A stretch of DNA of 64,000 nt. It comes from Diphasiastrum complanatum (lineage: Eukaryota > Streptophyta > Lycopodiopsida > Lycopodiales > Lycopodiaceae). Positions 10,241 to 21,865 of the stretch are shown here, piece after piece. The stretch lies in contig CM055095.1 in assembly GCA_029204225.1 (NCBI GenBank), positions 60,778,540 through 60,842,539 of the forward strand. The letters are read 5' to 3'. Made by a program: the position numbers and the translations under genes. Within the stretch, counting starts at the first letter, position 1. Each line of letters begins with the position of its first letter. Under the pieces are notes generated by a model, which was not told where the DNA came from, did not search any database, and saw only the letters and a program-made list of their open reading frames with translations.

Positions 10241-10532
10241 GCTCAACCAATTTTGGGAAAAAATCTTGAGCAGCACACTTATTTCTCAAATAAAGTGTGG
10301 TGATTTCTAGACTTTAAATCAATTCGCTACAATTAGTGTGCAAAACTATGTTGTTATGTAGAATATTGAATCAATGATGATATAGCTTAAGTTTGTAGTG
10401 AACTAAGCCTACCAAACCACACAAAAAAAAAAATTGCTACTAATAGAATGCCAAAATAAATGAACATAGTATTAATTTGATTAGTAGTACATGTGGTTGA
10501 TGAGCTATGTATGTTTGTCTACAATAAGTCAG

Positions 10533-10970
10533 TTCGGTCGAGAATTGTGAGGGAGTGGGTCCGGTTGAGATTCGGTCGAGTTTGAAGGAGGCTAGCTGGC
10601 CGGTCAAGAATTTTTTTAGCAGGGATCCGGTCGAGTTTTGAAGGAGGCTAGCTATGTGGTCGAGATTTTTTAAAGAGGGATCCGGTCGAGATTAGGGACA
10701 ATCAGTCAAGATTTGAAGGAGTGGTCATTCGGTCGAGATTTGGAGGAAGGCCCATTCGGTCAAGATCATGAGGGAGGGGCTTCCGGTCGAGAGGGTGTCT
10801 GTAGGACTCGGTTGAGTTTCGTGAAGGTGCATTCGGTCGAGTTTTTATGAAGGTGCGTTCGATCGAGATCAGGTAAGCAGTTCGGTCGAGATTTGAAGGA
10901 GGTCAACTGGGAGCGTGAAGGAGAGGAGAGCACTCGATCGAGTTTGTGAGGGACATAGGTTTCGGTCAGG
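10533..10970 (+). repeat. Degenerate minisatellite of TTCGGTCGAGATTTGAAGGA
   Basis: About 17 copies of a core CGGTCGAG (variants CGGTCAAG, CGGTTGAG, CGATCGAG) occur in 440 bases. Most are followed by ATTT or TTTG and then GAAGGA/GAGGGA, at irregular spacing of roughly 20-45 bases. All copies are on one strand. No open frame is conserved through it, so it is repeat DNA, not coding. Confidence 0.8.
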
Positions 10971-10999
10971 GGCTCGTGAAGGAAGGCATGGGGGATCGG

Positions 11000-11340
11000 T
11001 TCATGTGCTCATTTTGCTTGCTAATCCATTTGCAGGTGGCGTGGAGATCGTGTAGTGCGTGTGAGGACTTGTTGCAGTTAGTTTCCTGGCAGATCTGTTT
11101 GCAGGTGGTGTAGAGGTCATTTGTTGGTTGTCTGTAGGTTTACAGATCGTTGGCATGGGGACGGGTTCAGGGAGGGATGATCGGTGGTCAGGAAGAGCAT
11201 GAACACAACCAGAGATGAAGGCCGGGAGGGATGTGTGGAGTGTGGTTAGGTAGGGATGCATGGAGTGTTTTGGAGGTCCTTTGCAGGTGGTGGATGTTGT
11301 TTGCAAGTGTTGTGGTGGTCATTTACATGTAGCTTTTCAT
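11000..11340. repeat. TTTGCAGGTGG repeats
   Basis: The phrase (t)ttgcaggtggtgtagaggtcatttg or its variants occurs about four times (near 11028, 11098, 11282, 11300), mixed with other GT-rich phrases. No protein family is visible. Confidence 0.5.
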
Positions 11341-11649
11341 AGCTCCAAACACTACCTTTTACAGTCCAAAATCAAGGATTTGTCACTATAGATCCTAGCT
11401 ATGCAAAAGCTCCATAACCTCATATCATACTACTCTTTGTATGTTTCATGGATAACTTTGGCCTTCTGGCATTAGCTTTTTCTTAGTAGAACAAGCCCAA
11501 GTAGTATTTTACAATGCCCAATTCTATCACTTGTGGAAAAAAAATCCATGGTTTTATAGTTTTTTGAAACCCTAGCCATTGCCACCATAGCTAGTTCTTA
11601 GAACTGCTTAATTCTCCTCCAACTGTAAATTGTTCTCCGACACTTCTCA

Positions 11650-12340
11650 TCCTTGAGACTATCCTACCATGTCCTGCTCCTGACTTTTCGAAGCAATTTT
11701 CTATTTGGAGCAAATTCTTCAAAATTATCCACGAATACTCTTATTTTGATTGAGTACTCCCTAAAAGATCAAATCAAAAAAGCTTTGTCACCCAGACTAT
11801 CGATACCTTGTATGGTGTCCTTCATAAGCTCATTCTCTGATGCTGGCTATCTCGATGAATTACATTGTCTGATAGCTCTCTGGATTGTGAAGCTTCCAAC
11901 CCCTTGCCACTATGATACCATATTAGAGTTCTCAAAGGATAACTCAAGATCTAGTGCAACATGTAAATCATATCAACCATCACCATAGCTCAAGCTTCCA
12001 TAGCTCTCAAAGTGATGCAGCAAACGTTACTAAATAACAAGAAAATACATACATGTAGCAAAATCTCTAAATTACATGGATCAGACAAGTGTCAACAACT
12101 AACTAAATTAGCACTTGTCCAACTAACTCCCAATATAGGCCAAAACTACTGAAAATCCATGACATGCTCTTAAACATAGCAAAAGCCATAAAAAACCACT
12201 ATAAGTGCTATTTTTTTTGTCAGTGTGGCTACTTGGCTAGTCCAAGTAGCAAGTTATAGGACGAATGCCCAAAATATATAGTGATTGAGGGTCATGTCCT
12301 GATGACTACCACATGCAATAAAATCTAATTAATTGTACAA
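11650..12340 (-). mobile_element. Possible copia 5' end (LTR end and primer-binding site)
   Basis: On the minus strand, ctaataTGGTATCATAGTGGC at about 11930-11910 resembles the initiator-Met-tRNA primer site TGGTATCAGAGC of copia elements. The LTR would then lie to the right (to about 12340) and the leader to the left. No gag could be read to the left, so this is tentative. The rest holds no gene I can identify. Confidence 0.35.
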
Positions 12341-12474
12341 TACCACATTTGAAGCTTACATAGAATAGATCTGATTTCCAATGTAGGTTTGAGTACTTCT
12401 TGTTGAGGTTGCATGTGTGGTCGAGTTATTTTCCTTTTGATTCACTCTCTTAGAAACGGATTTGGTGTTTTGTG

Positions 12475-12550
12475 CATCCATCTTCTTCTTGAGCTCTTTT
12501 GGGATTTGAGCAAAGTCTATGCAACCAAACACTCTAAGGGTAAGTTTCAA
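12475..12550 (-). pseudogene. copia integrase C-terminal fragment
   Basis: LRVFGCIDFAQIPKELKKKM on the minus strand is the hallmark integrase C-terminal phrase of copia elements (LRVFGC.AY.HIPKE.R.KLD). About 25 residues survive. It abuts the LTR beginning at 12575, whose insertion may have cut it. Confidence 0.75.
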
Positions 12551-12574
12551 AGACTATGCATCTATTCTATACAC

Positions 12575-13394
12575 TGTCGCGAATCTGTGTCTTTTTTTAT
12601 TTCGTTTTCGTTTTCGTATTCGCGAACGATTTTGTGTCTTTGTATTTTCTTTTGCGCGAAAGCTTCACGAGAACCTAGACACGCGACTGCACATCACATA
12701 ACACATTCTATTCTAGCAATCAAGACAAAGGACGCAAGATAAGGAGATGCACGAAAATAGAGCAACTGTATTATCAGTTTGATTTTCAGAGCGAGATAGT
12801 TAGTGTCTCGCTCGTTGGCGGAATGACACTCTGCTCTTTCGCTGTGTTCTGCTCATTGGCAGACTTTCATGCACAGCTCTTTCGTTTCTAGTATTTTTCT
12901 TTTCTGCTCTACTCGCTAAGTCTCTCTCTTTGTCTCTTACAAAAATTCTGTATATTTTCTTGTATATTTCTGATTTAAAAAAAGATAGTTTATATCTCCA
13001 CTGTGTGGAGTTTACAAGATAACTAAACATAGAATTACAAGACTAATTAATGCTAATCAACCAATCAGTTATTCTCCGTCATTGCTATTCGTTTCGGCTG
13101 GGCGTGAAGTCTACGACTCCAACCCCGTTGAGCTGCCAGCTGGCAGCGCAAAAGATTCTCCTTCTTTTGTTTCGTTTTCTTCGTTTGCCTTCGTTCTTTT
13201 TGTTTCTTTCATATCTTTTTGTTTTGTGCCCCTTTTGCGTTTGCGGTCTTGGAGGTATGTTTACGATTTGCGAATGATTCGTGAATCGTTCGTCCTTCGA
13301 GTCAAGGTACGTTGACTTTCGCGAATTGTTCTCGTTCGACCTTTGTCTCGTGTTTGTGTTGCGGCAAAGTTGCAGGAGTTCACCATTTCTGACA
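12575..13394 (-). mobile_element. copia LTR (820 bp)
   Basis: The plus strand runs TGTCGCGAATC...ATTTCTGACA, a TGTC...GACA terminal inverted repeat. Immediately right, the minus strand has a purine tract TCTAGAGGGAG, as expected for the polypurine tract before a 3' LTR. It therefore belongs to the minus-strand copia pol at 13.42-15.24 kb. The interior is rich in gaa/cga motifs such as tcgcgaa and cgttttcg. Confidence 0.75.
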
Positions 13395-13419
13395 CTCCCT
13401 CTAGAACCTTGCAGCTTTG

Positions 13420-15238
13420 CACGTGAAGATTCCCTCCTCTAGATCTCCATGGAGAAAGGCTATTTTCAAATCAATCTGGTGAATTTTCAGATTGTGTTGT
13501 GTGGCGTATGCAAGGAGTAGTCTTACTCTTGTCATCTTGACCATCGACGAATATGTGTCGAAATAATCAACACCATATCTCTACGTGTAGCCCTTCACGA
13601 TAAGCCTTGCCTTGTAGTGGCCAATGGTGCCATCTGATTTCATCTTTTTCTTGTATACCCACTTGCAGTCGACTATTTCCTGTTTTCTGGCAGTGGCTCT
13701 AATGTCCATGCCTCGTTTCGCCTCATCGACTCGATTTTCTCTGACATTGCATGCTTCCGGAATTCTCCCTCTGGACTCTGGATAGCTTCTTGGTATGTTG
13801 TTGGCCCTTCAGTGAAGCTGCAGTACTCGAACTGTGTGTCTTCGCTCTACTGAAGATTGTCAGGGTAATGGTCTGGAGGTCTTCTTTGTCTCGTTGACCT
13901 TCGAGGTTCGTTTCGTCGCTACTCGAACGTTCTTGTTTCTGGGGTTAATCTTCTGCTTCCTGCTGCTCTAGAGTCTGTGGCTCTGCATTCTGATATGATG
14001 GTTGTCCTCGATCTCCCTCTTGAATAGGCAGCAGTGTGAAGATCTCATGGCCTCTTTTGTCTTTCAGTCCAGGGACTCATTGAACTTCATATCTTTGCTC
14101 GAAACAACCTTCTTCATGGTTGGATCGTAGAGCCTGTACACTTGTGTTCCGTTCAAATAGCCGACCATGATGGTTTGTTCTGATTTGTCATCGAGCTTGT
14201 TTCTTTTTTCTTTTGTAATGTGCTTATATGTTGCACATCCGAACACTCGTACGTATGAAAAATTAGGCTTTCTACCTGTCCACATTTCGAATGGTGTCTT
14301 GTTATCCAGTGTTGTCGTTGTTGATCTGTTTTGCAGGTGTACAGCTGTAGCTATTGCCTTAGCCTAGAATTGACCTGGCAATTGAGCCTGTGCCATCATG
14401 CATCTGGCTCCTTCGACTAGCATTCTATTTCATTTTTCTGCCACACCGTTGTATTCTGGTGTGTATGCAGGAGTGAACCGGTGTTCTATCTCCTGTTCTT
14501 CGCAGAATCTTGAGAATGTTGTGCTTTTGTATTCACCTCTGTTGTCAGATCTAAGGATCTGTATCTTTTTTGAGGTGTGTCGCTCTGCAAATGCCACGAA
14601 CTTCTTGAAGGAATCAAACACTTCGGATTTCTTCTTTAATCGGTCATCCGGCTGTAATCATCTATGAACGTCAGAAAATACCTCGAACCTGAGAGCGAAT
14701 CCATCTTCATCAGTCCACAAACATCAGAGTAGACGAGCTCAAGAACTTCCTTGGCTCTTCTTCCCTCCTCATGTGTGAATGGATTCCGATGTTGCTTGCC
14801 TTTTTGACAGGCTTCGCATAACTCAGTTTCGGGCCTTGAAATCTTGAGACCTGTGACTATGTCTTTTCTGCTCATGTCATACAGGCTCCACATGTTCAGA
14901 TGATACATTCTCCTATGCCAGATCTTCATTTTCTGATGCATTTAATATGCTATTAGAGTTGCTGATTATCTTGGCCTGGTAGAAGTTTCCCTCTCTGCAT
15001 CTGACCGTCAACAACTTGTTTGTCATTTTCTCGATCATACGGCATGTGTTGTCGTCGAACAAAACTCGAATGCCAAGATCTGCCATCTTGGAAACAGATA
15101 GCAGATCTTTTCTAAGTGAGGGCACATAGAGTGCTCCTGGTAGCTCTGCTTGGCCTGATAGTGTTCGCAGTTGTAGAGTGTCGATGCCTTTGACATCGTG
15201 TCTGCTCCCATCACCTAGAATCACTGCTGGACTAACGT
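13420..15238 (-). pseudogene. copia pol: protease end, GAG-pre-integrase, integrase, RT start; internally deleted
   Basis: Minus strand, right to left. 15224-14913 is the protease C-terminus and tether (ILGDGSRHDVKG, LYVPSLRKDLLSVSKMADLG). 14941-14636 is GAG-pre-integrase (WHRRMYHLNMWSL, CEACQKGKQHR) and integrase start (VYSDVCGLM, YFLTFIDDYSR). 14621-14430 is the integrase core (ILRSDNRGEYKS, TPAYTPEYNGVAEK). 14285-14064 is the integrase C-terminus (VRVFGCATYKHITKEKR). 13690-13430 is RT start (DGTIGHYKARLIVKGYT, HQIDLKIAFLHGDLEEG). The protein then runs into the polypurine tract: the RT palm with YVDD and all RNase H are deleted. Stops and shifts separate the blocks. Non-autonomous and dead. 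The right end is cut at about 15238 by another copia piece. Confidence 0.88.
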
Positions 15239-15239
15239 G

Positions 15240-15740
15240 TATAGGCTATTGTGGACTATCATACTATTCTAACAAACATCCATGAATATATCTAAGGCAT
15301 TCATCCTAGCCATCAATGTACATTGCATTTAGCTTTATCTTAGTTTCTACCTCAGCTCGTTCCTTGTAGATCTTAAAGTACTTATGGACCTAAGATTTGA
15401 GCTTGAGAAATTATACCATAGTGTTTCCTGGAAAGTTATTAATGAGACTCAAGGAATATTTTGCTCCCCTTAAAGAGGAAGTATTCATTAGCCCGCATAA
15501 AGTACTATGTACAATGTCTAACAAGGCTTTGAAAGGATGTACATGATCTGACATAAATAGTAATCTAGCATGCTTTTTAAGTTTACAACTTTCACATAAT
15601 GGATGTACATTGCTACTAGAGTATTCAAGATCTTGCACTAACTTTTGTTTAGACATGTGCATTATGCTATCATGATTTATGTGACAATCTATAGTGCCAA
15701 AGTAGATTATTATTGATGGTGACTGTAATATTCAAATCTT
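15240..15740 (-). pseudogene. copia GAG-pre-integrase/integrase fragment of a second family
   Basis: The minus frame 15662-15411 reads SSNVHPLCESCKLKKHARLL, then LLDIVHSTLCGLMNTSSLRG and AKYSLSLINNF, the copia Cys motif and start of the integrase core. Residues differ clearly from the neighbouring element, so this is a separate insertion or junction. A YFKIYKERAEVETKIK stretch follows leftward in another frame. Confidence 0.75.
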
Positions 15741-15779
15741 GTGAAGAACCTGAGTGAGAATGACTAAGTCTATAAAGAC

Positions 15780-18730
15780 ATCATTGCCTCTTTTGGAGTG
15801 CAAGAATTTTTCTTTTTAGTGAGAGACCAACTTGTCGCAATAGGAGAACCAATCAGAGATGTCAAATTGGTGCATACCACTATGAGCGGTGTCTCGGAGG
15901 GTTGTAGATGTTTGTGAGTGGCATTGCCTTGAGGGAGAGATTGCCTACCTTCGAAGATATAAATGGGATCATGTTGCAGGAGGAGCAACATCAAGAGGTA
16001 GTAAAATCAAGGCAAACTCCATAGGATGATCAGGCATTGTTAGCCAAGAATAAGCAAAAAGGTTGGAAAAGGATTCCAAATAAGAGCAAGGATGATGAGG
16101 ATGACAGAGAGTCGTCATCGAAACAAAAGAAGAAGAAGAAGAAGACAAATGTTACTATTGCCACAAACTTGGTCATTGGGCACATGAATGCTGTAAAAAG
16201 AAAGTTGGCATAAGGGCGAGAAAAGTGAAACAATAGGGTGGGGAAGACAAGTGTCTTTTCATCGGCATTGGCACCCTAGGTTGATGATGGTGCCAGGTGA
16301 TTAATTGATTCGGGCGCCGCGAGACATATGACCGGGAAACGAGATTGGTTCGAGAACTTATCACCAATCCATGATGGGGACAAGGTCACACATGCCAATG
16401 GGGAGAAATGCCAAATTTAGGGTGTCAACAATTTACCTGTGAAGGTTTCTGATGGTAAGATCAAAAATATTCCCAATGTGCTTTATGTTCCTAGACTCAA
16501 AAAGAGTTTGCTTTCTATTGGTGTGATGGCAAATAAACATCTGAAGGTTGAATTTCTCAAAGATGGGTGTCTAATGAAGGATATGGATCACAACTATAAA
16601 GTTGTGGCAAAGGGATACCAGGATAGTAATTGTGGCCTTTACAAGTTGGATGTTGCAAGACCAGGACAATATGGTTTAGCCACCTCGATGGCATAACAAT
16701 CAGAATTGTGGCATAGAAGATTAGGCCACTTGAACTATGGGAGTCTAAGAGTGATGGCGAAGCTGAAGATGGTGAATGGTCTATCAACTTTACAAGATGA
16801 TCACCACTCCAAATGTGAAGGATGTGTAATGGGGAAGCATCATAGGGAGACACTCAAGGAAGGTGGAGCTGCAAGAGCCAAGAAACCACTTGAATTCATT
16901 CACAATGACTTGTGCGGCCCAATGAAGACCATGTCGATGGGGGGAGCCTATTATTTTATGACTTTCATAGATCATTACTCTAGGGGCATGGATATATTTC
17001 TTGAAGAAGAAATCCGATGCTTTTGGTCACTTCAAGAAATTCAAGGCTTTAGTAGAGAACCAACTAGATGCACAAATCAAAGTGCTTAGATCAGATAAAG
17101 GGGGAAAATACAAATCAAATGATTTTGAAGACTTTTGCAAGGAACATGGCATCAAAAGAAAATTCACTCAAAGTTGCATAGTAATGGTGTAGTAGATGGA
17201 AAAAATAGAACCATTATGAAGCAAATGGGCTTACCAAATTCTTTTTGGTCGGAGGCGTGCAATGCGACAACATTATTGCAAAATAGAAGTCCCACAGTTG
17301 TGGTTCCAAATGTAACTCCCGAAGAAGCTCTTACGGGAATGAAGCCTAAAATTGACAAGTTTCGAGTCTTTGGGTGTAAAGCTTATGTACACATGCCAAA
17401 GGAAGCATCAAAGCAAGCTTGATGCCAAAGCAATCAAGTGCATCTTTGTGGGCTATGATGAGAGGACAAAAGCATACATGTGTTTTGATCCTGTGATGAA
17501 CAAGATTCACATTAGTAAGGATATCATCTTTGATGAAATGCATAGGTTTGACGATGAAGACCATGCAGGTGATGACAACATCAAAATACTTCCCACAATT
17601 TTGGAAGAAGATGAAGAAGAAGTTCCACAAGATGTTGCACAAGAGGATTAGGCTCGAGAAGATGAGTATGAGAGAAATCCACCAATCCATGAGGGGAAGG
17701 TATTCGCCAATAGGTGCAACAAAGGAAAAACCCATTGGAAGTAAGAGACGTTACTTGGACACATACTCACCAAGAAGTGTATCACCTAGATCTAAGGTAC
17801 CCAAATGGTATGAAAGATCATGAAAGATGCAAAAATGAGTCAACCTGGATCTAGTTCACAAGAAGAAATGAGAAGATCATCGCGGAAAATGAAAACTCCT
17901 GATTGTTATCATGTGAACTATGCCCTAGTGAGCGGCATTTTGGAGTGTCGAGAGCCATCGACCTTTGATGAGGCAAAGGATCTCAAAGAGTGGAAAAGGG
18001 TAATGGAAGAGGAGATGGAATCAATCCACAGGCATGATACGTGGGAGTAGGTTGATCTACCACATGGAAAGAAACCCATTGACAACAAATGGGTATAAAA
18101 GCATAAGGCATGCTTAGTAGTAAAAGGCTATGAGCAAAGCAAGAGGATAACTATGAGGAGACATTTTCTCCAGTGGCTAAGTGGTCTACGCTATGCCTAA
18201 TCGTTGCCTTAGCATCCCATTTTGGGTGGAAGATCCATCAAATGGATGTAAAATTCACATTCCTGAATGGTGACTTAGAAGAGGAAGCATACATGCTCCA
18301 ACCACAAGGTCAAAGGGACAAGAACATAAGGTATGCAAGCTACACAAAGCACTTTATGGTCTCAAACTAGCACCACACGTGCATGGTATGGACGTATTGA
18401 TCATTACTTTCTCTCTCACGAGTTTATGAAAACAAGTTCAGATCCAAATCTTTATGTTCTTATAAACAATGATAGCATTGCCTTGGTTGTGCTTTATGTT
18501 GATGATATAATTATCACAGGCAATGATGAGAATCTCATTCACTCCATCAAAGCCAACTTGTGCAAGCAATTTGAGATGACAGATTTAGATCTTATGCATT
18601 ATTGCTTGGGGGTTGAAGTATGGAAGAATGGCAAAGACATCAAGCTATGTCAAAGCAAATATGTTAGTGAGATTCTAGAGAGATACCACATGACAAACCT
18701 GCAATCTCACGTGTTCAATAAACAACTCTG
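15780..18730 (+). mobile_element. copia element, gag to RT, broken
   Basis: Plus strand in normal order. Gag end at about 15930-16030 (LPTFEDINGIMLQEEQHQEV). Zinc knuckle CYYCHKLGHWAHEC at about 16147-16190. Protease DSGAARHMTGKRDWF at about 16310-16350. Tether and GAG-pre-integrase at 16439-16850 (LWHRRLGHLNYGSLRVMAKL, CEGCVMGKHHRETL). Integrase at 16880-17420 ([39 protein letters not shown]) with shifts near 16985 and 17170. Linker and RT at 17820-18710 (YVDDIIITGNDENLI at about 18497). It stops after ILERYHMTN near 18710: RNase H and 3' LTR are missing. No LTR was found on either side. Confidence 0.85.
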
Positions 18731-18734
18731 CGAC

Positions 18735-19980
18735 TTGTTGTATCGTCACAGTTTTGTAGGTGGGGGGCCAAGTTTCATGCTATTTGTCACTTGTAAGCTT
18801 CATATTTTTTCTTTTGATGGACAGAAAGATTTCCTCAATGTTTGAGCACGGTTAAAATTTATGGACAATTATCTTTGATGCCACAAAAGAGAAAAATATG
18901 ATAAGATTCAACATAATTCTTACTCTCAAGCTTAGATACACCTTGAAGGAGCTACTACATTTGTGGAGCTCCATACTTCTCCTTTTGATGGATTGAACAA
19001 TTTCCTCGATCATGGTTAAGATTCATGGACAATTATTTTTGCTTCCACAAAAGAGAAGATTATGATAAGGTTATGTTGGATGTGTCAAACTTTGCGAAAT
19101 AATTACACTATTCGTGGTACACTATTGGTGGCAACATGTTTATGATATTAGAACTTGGGATTGAAATATTTCATTGTCAAACTTATGTCATTGTATTATG
19201 TCATTGCACTTCAAATACTAGGCAAATCCCAATTTTTGGACCCCGTAGAAACCACAAACTCTTGGATATCTCATTTCCATGAGTAGTAAGGGTTCTAGAT
19301 CAAGTTATCGTCTCCACATGCAATGCTCCTATTCAACTTGACAAAGACCGGAGACTATTATATCTACAACTTGTATGTCTAAATTCCATGCCCATGCCTC
19401 AGGTCACCATCACCACATGAGCTCTCTTATTCAACTCGGCTACAAGTGGAGACTATCATGTTTACGTCATCAACTTAAAGATAGTCAAGGTGTTCATTTA
19501 TTTTTTTGTGGGGTATCTTTTGCCACTATGAAGTTTTTGAAGAAAATCCTAAAGAGGCCATTGGCTTAGGTCTATGCCAACGTGTGAGCAAGAAAGGAAA
19601 AGTAGGCCTACCGACCTAAGCACGCCACACCATCACCACAACCACCACACAACACCACATGAGACCAAAATTAAAATTTATTTAAAAGAATTCACCATTT
19701 GTTGAAAAGATTTAAATGAATTTGCCTTGCTATGAAGAGCAAATTGACTTTGAAGGTGAGACTTAAATAATTGTGACCACTACATGTCAAGGACGTCCCC
19801 TAAAAGTCATGATGTCAACCTCAATTCACATATGATTACCGCCGCAAAGCTTAAGGCCATGGATCATATCTCACGCTTAAGTCACATCTCGCCATGTACG
19901 GAGAAACATAGTCACATTATATGGCATTGGACCCCATTCATCTCCTTGTGTGTGTGTGTGCGTGCTCGTGCACGTCTCTC
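18735..19980. repeat. Spacer with a 175-bp-spaced duplication
   Basis: The segment ttttgatgga..ga..gatttcctc..gg(a)caattat.tttg....ccacaaaagagaa..tatgataag occurs at about 18807-18905 and again at about 18980-19065 with modest divergence. No gene is visible in the rest. Confidence 0.5.
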
Positions 19981-20000
19981 CCTCCACCCCCCCCCCTCTC

Positions 20001-20001
<1 letters not shown>

Positions 20002-20067
<66 letters not shown>
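20002..20067 (+). repeat. (TC)n microsatellite
   Basis: About 33 dinucleotides, nearly perfect after a short CCCCC tract. It pairs with the (GA)n run at 20246-20306 as an inverted repeat. Confidence 0.95.
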
Positions 20068-20068
<1 letters not shown>

Positions 20069-20242
20069 ATCTTAGTGGCACTTTATGGATCAAAGCTTGG
20101 CATCGTTGAATTTTGTTATAAACGTAATTGTCATTTTGTTGAAATTAAGCCCTTTTCGAGCCCTATATTATTTTGCACAATATAGAGCCCCAAAGTGTTT
20201 TTTTCCGGTTTTAAATCAAAATCCCTGGGTATTGCATGCGTG

Positions 20243-20245
<3 letters not shown>

Positions 20246-20306
<61 letters not shown>
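20246..20306 (+). repeat. (GA)n microsatellite
   Basis: About 30 perfect GA units. It lies 178 bases after the (TC)n run, so one strand could fold on itself over about 60 bp. Confidence 0.95.
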
Positions 20307-20308
<2 letters not shown>

Positions 20309-20839
20309 ATGTTAGGTAATGGCCCATTGGTTGGGGGCCATTACCACTCATAATCCAGTCCTAGACGAGCTCCACCACTCGCTGCTCGGATCCTAGATTA
20401 TTTGTGCTAATTGCCTTCCCAATGGCCACTACTCGATACATAAGATTCAGAATAAAGTGATTATTTTACTCTAACAATTTTAAATTTTAGGATGTGCCAG
20501 GTTTCAGTCTGCTTAACAAGGAGAATGAGCAACACAATTGCTCGTGATGATTTTGCTTTTTAGATGCTAATTCCGTTTCATAGCGGCGGTTACACGAAAA
20601 AAAGTCATAGTGCCCACTCACTACGCAATGGAAGTAGCTCGAGTAGACGACAATTTGCTCAATAATGTGACTGTGTGACTCATTACTAAGCAAAATCTGA
20701 TCTGCTCGGCTACTTCCATAATATGTTAAATTTTGAGTTGTATCTCATCTTTATGATCCAAAGCACACTTTCCTTGGCATTTTGCCACGCCTCCTGTTTA
20801 TTATTGTTTGGTATAAAGACTTCTTGCAAGTCACAAAGA

Positions 20840-21400
20840 ATATGCCACGTGGCTGTATGTCGTGCCATTATCCTCCCGTCCCGTTCTCTCTATCCCCTAC
20901 GAATTTAATGGCACCGACGCCCTGTTCCGTTGGATGCTGGCATTCACGTTCAGATCCTGCCACGTTTATTTACATTCACGTTCAGATCCTGCCACGTTTT
21001 CAGTAAATAAACTGTGACTTATAGGATGACACGTGGCAAAAATCCAATTGTGGTGCCGTTAAGCCGTCGGTGGCCCTACCCGTGCTTGTTCTCTTCTTTA
21101 TTTTAAAGTCACGTTATGACTAAATAATCCCGGTCGTTGGATCTTACTACGACTGCTTAGATCTTGCCACGTGTTTTAAAGGTACTCATTTAAAATCGCA
21201 CGTGGCAAAGATCCAATGGTGTAGCGTAAAATAGACCCCTGCCATTACGGGCCCCACATAAACTGCGATCGAACGCTTTTATCCTAAGTCGCGGTCGCCG
21301 TTGCACCTGCCGTGAACACGGGGCTCAATGGCAAGGACACTTGGATTCTGGCCACGTGGCATGTACGGTCGATCTTGGCAACGTGGCAAAATCTGAACGT
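20840..21400 (+). promoter_or_regulatory. Cluster of G-box/ABRE-like CACGTGG motifs upstream of the flippase
   Basis: Within 560 bases are ccacgtgg (20845), two tgccacgttt (about 20960, 20992), acacgtggca (21029), gccacgtgtt (21167), gcacgtggca (21199), ccacgtggca (21350) and caacgtggca (21376). Several are preceded or followed by gatc(c/t)tg, giving a GATCYTGCCACGT module in both orientations. The ACGT core is the known binding site of plant bZIP and bHLH factors. They lie 0.8-1.3 kb before the flippase ATG. A promoter role is inferred. Confidence 0.55.
20934..21001 (+). repeat. Short tandem duplication carrying the ACGT module
   Basis: cattcacgttcagatcctgccacgttt is present twice, separated by a few bases. 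The duplication doubled the G-box-like site. Confidence 0.8.
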
Positions 21401-21662
21401 TCAGGGGACATAATCCGACGGTGGCGGGCGTCAAATCAGGGCGCGCTTGCTTGATTTGATCTTGCTTGACTCAGGCACACAGCAATTGCTTCCCGATCCT
21501 TCTTCGTCTAAACGCAAAAAAGCAAATGCAGCAACAAAATATGTGATAGTTTCTTGCGATTTGCTCTGTTTCTGGATGCGCTTCCTCTTAATTATACTCT
21601 AGACTACACTTTTGCTGCAAAGATCTTGCTAGTTAAAGGAATGTACGCGTTTATTGCGCAAT

Positions 21663-21865
21663 TTCATGTTCTAAGGGCTTTCTAATAGCTTCAATTGAAG
21701 CAAAGGCTTGTGAAATATTGCTTATCTTCCAAAATTTCATGCTCTAAGGGCTTTATAATATCTTCAATTGAAGCAAAGGCGTGTGAAATAGTGCTTTCAT
21801 GTTCTAAGGGATTTATAATATCTTCAATTGAAGCAAAGGCGTGTGAAATAGTTCTTATCTTCGAT
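21663..21865. repeat. Three-copy 60-73-bp tandem repeat in the flippase leader region
   Basis: Three units begin tttcatgttctaaggg and contain taatatcttcaattgaagca then aaggcgtgtgaaatag. Copies 1 and 3 also share a ttcttatctt extension that copy 2 lacks. Each unit holds a small palindrome, cttcaattgaag. Confidence 0.85.

Noticed and set aside
10533-10970. CRISPR-like array
   Set aside because: Spacing is irregular, units are degenerate, there are no unique spacers of constant length, and the DNA is eukaryotic.
12575-13394. Solo LTR with target duplication
   Set aside because: The flanks (tacac and ctccc) do not match, and a polypurine tract and pol adjoin it, so it is the 3' LTR of a deleted element.
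19784-20315. Open frames through (TC)n and (GA)n
   Set aside because: Low-complexity dinucleotide runs have no stop in any frame; no family or splice context.
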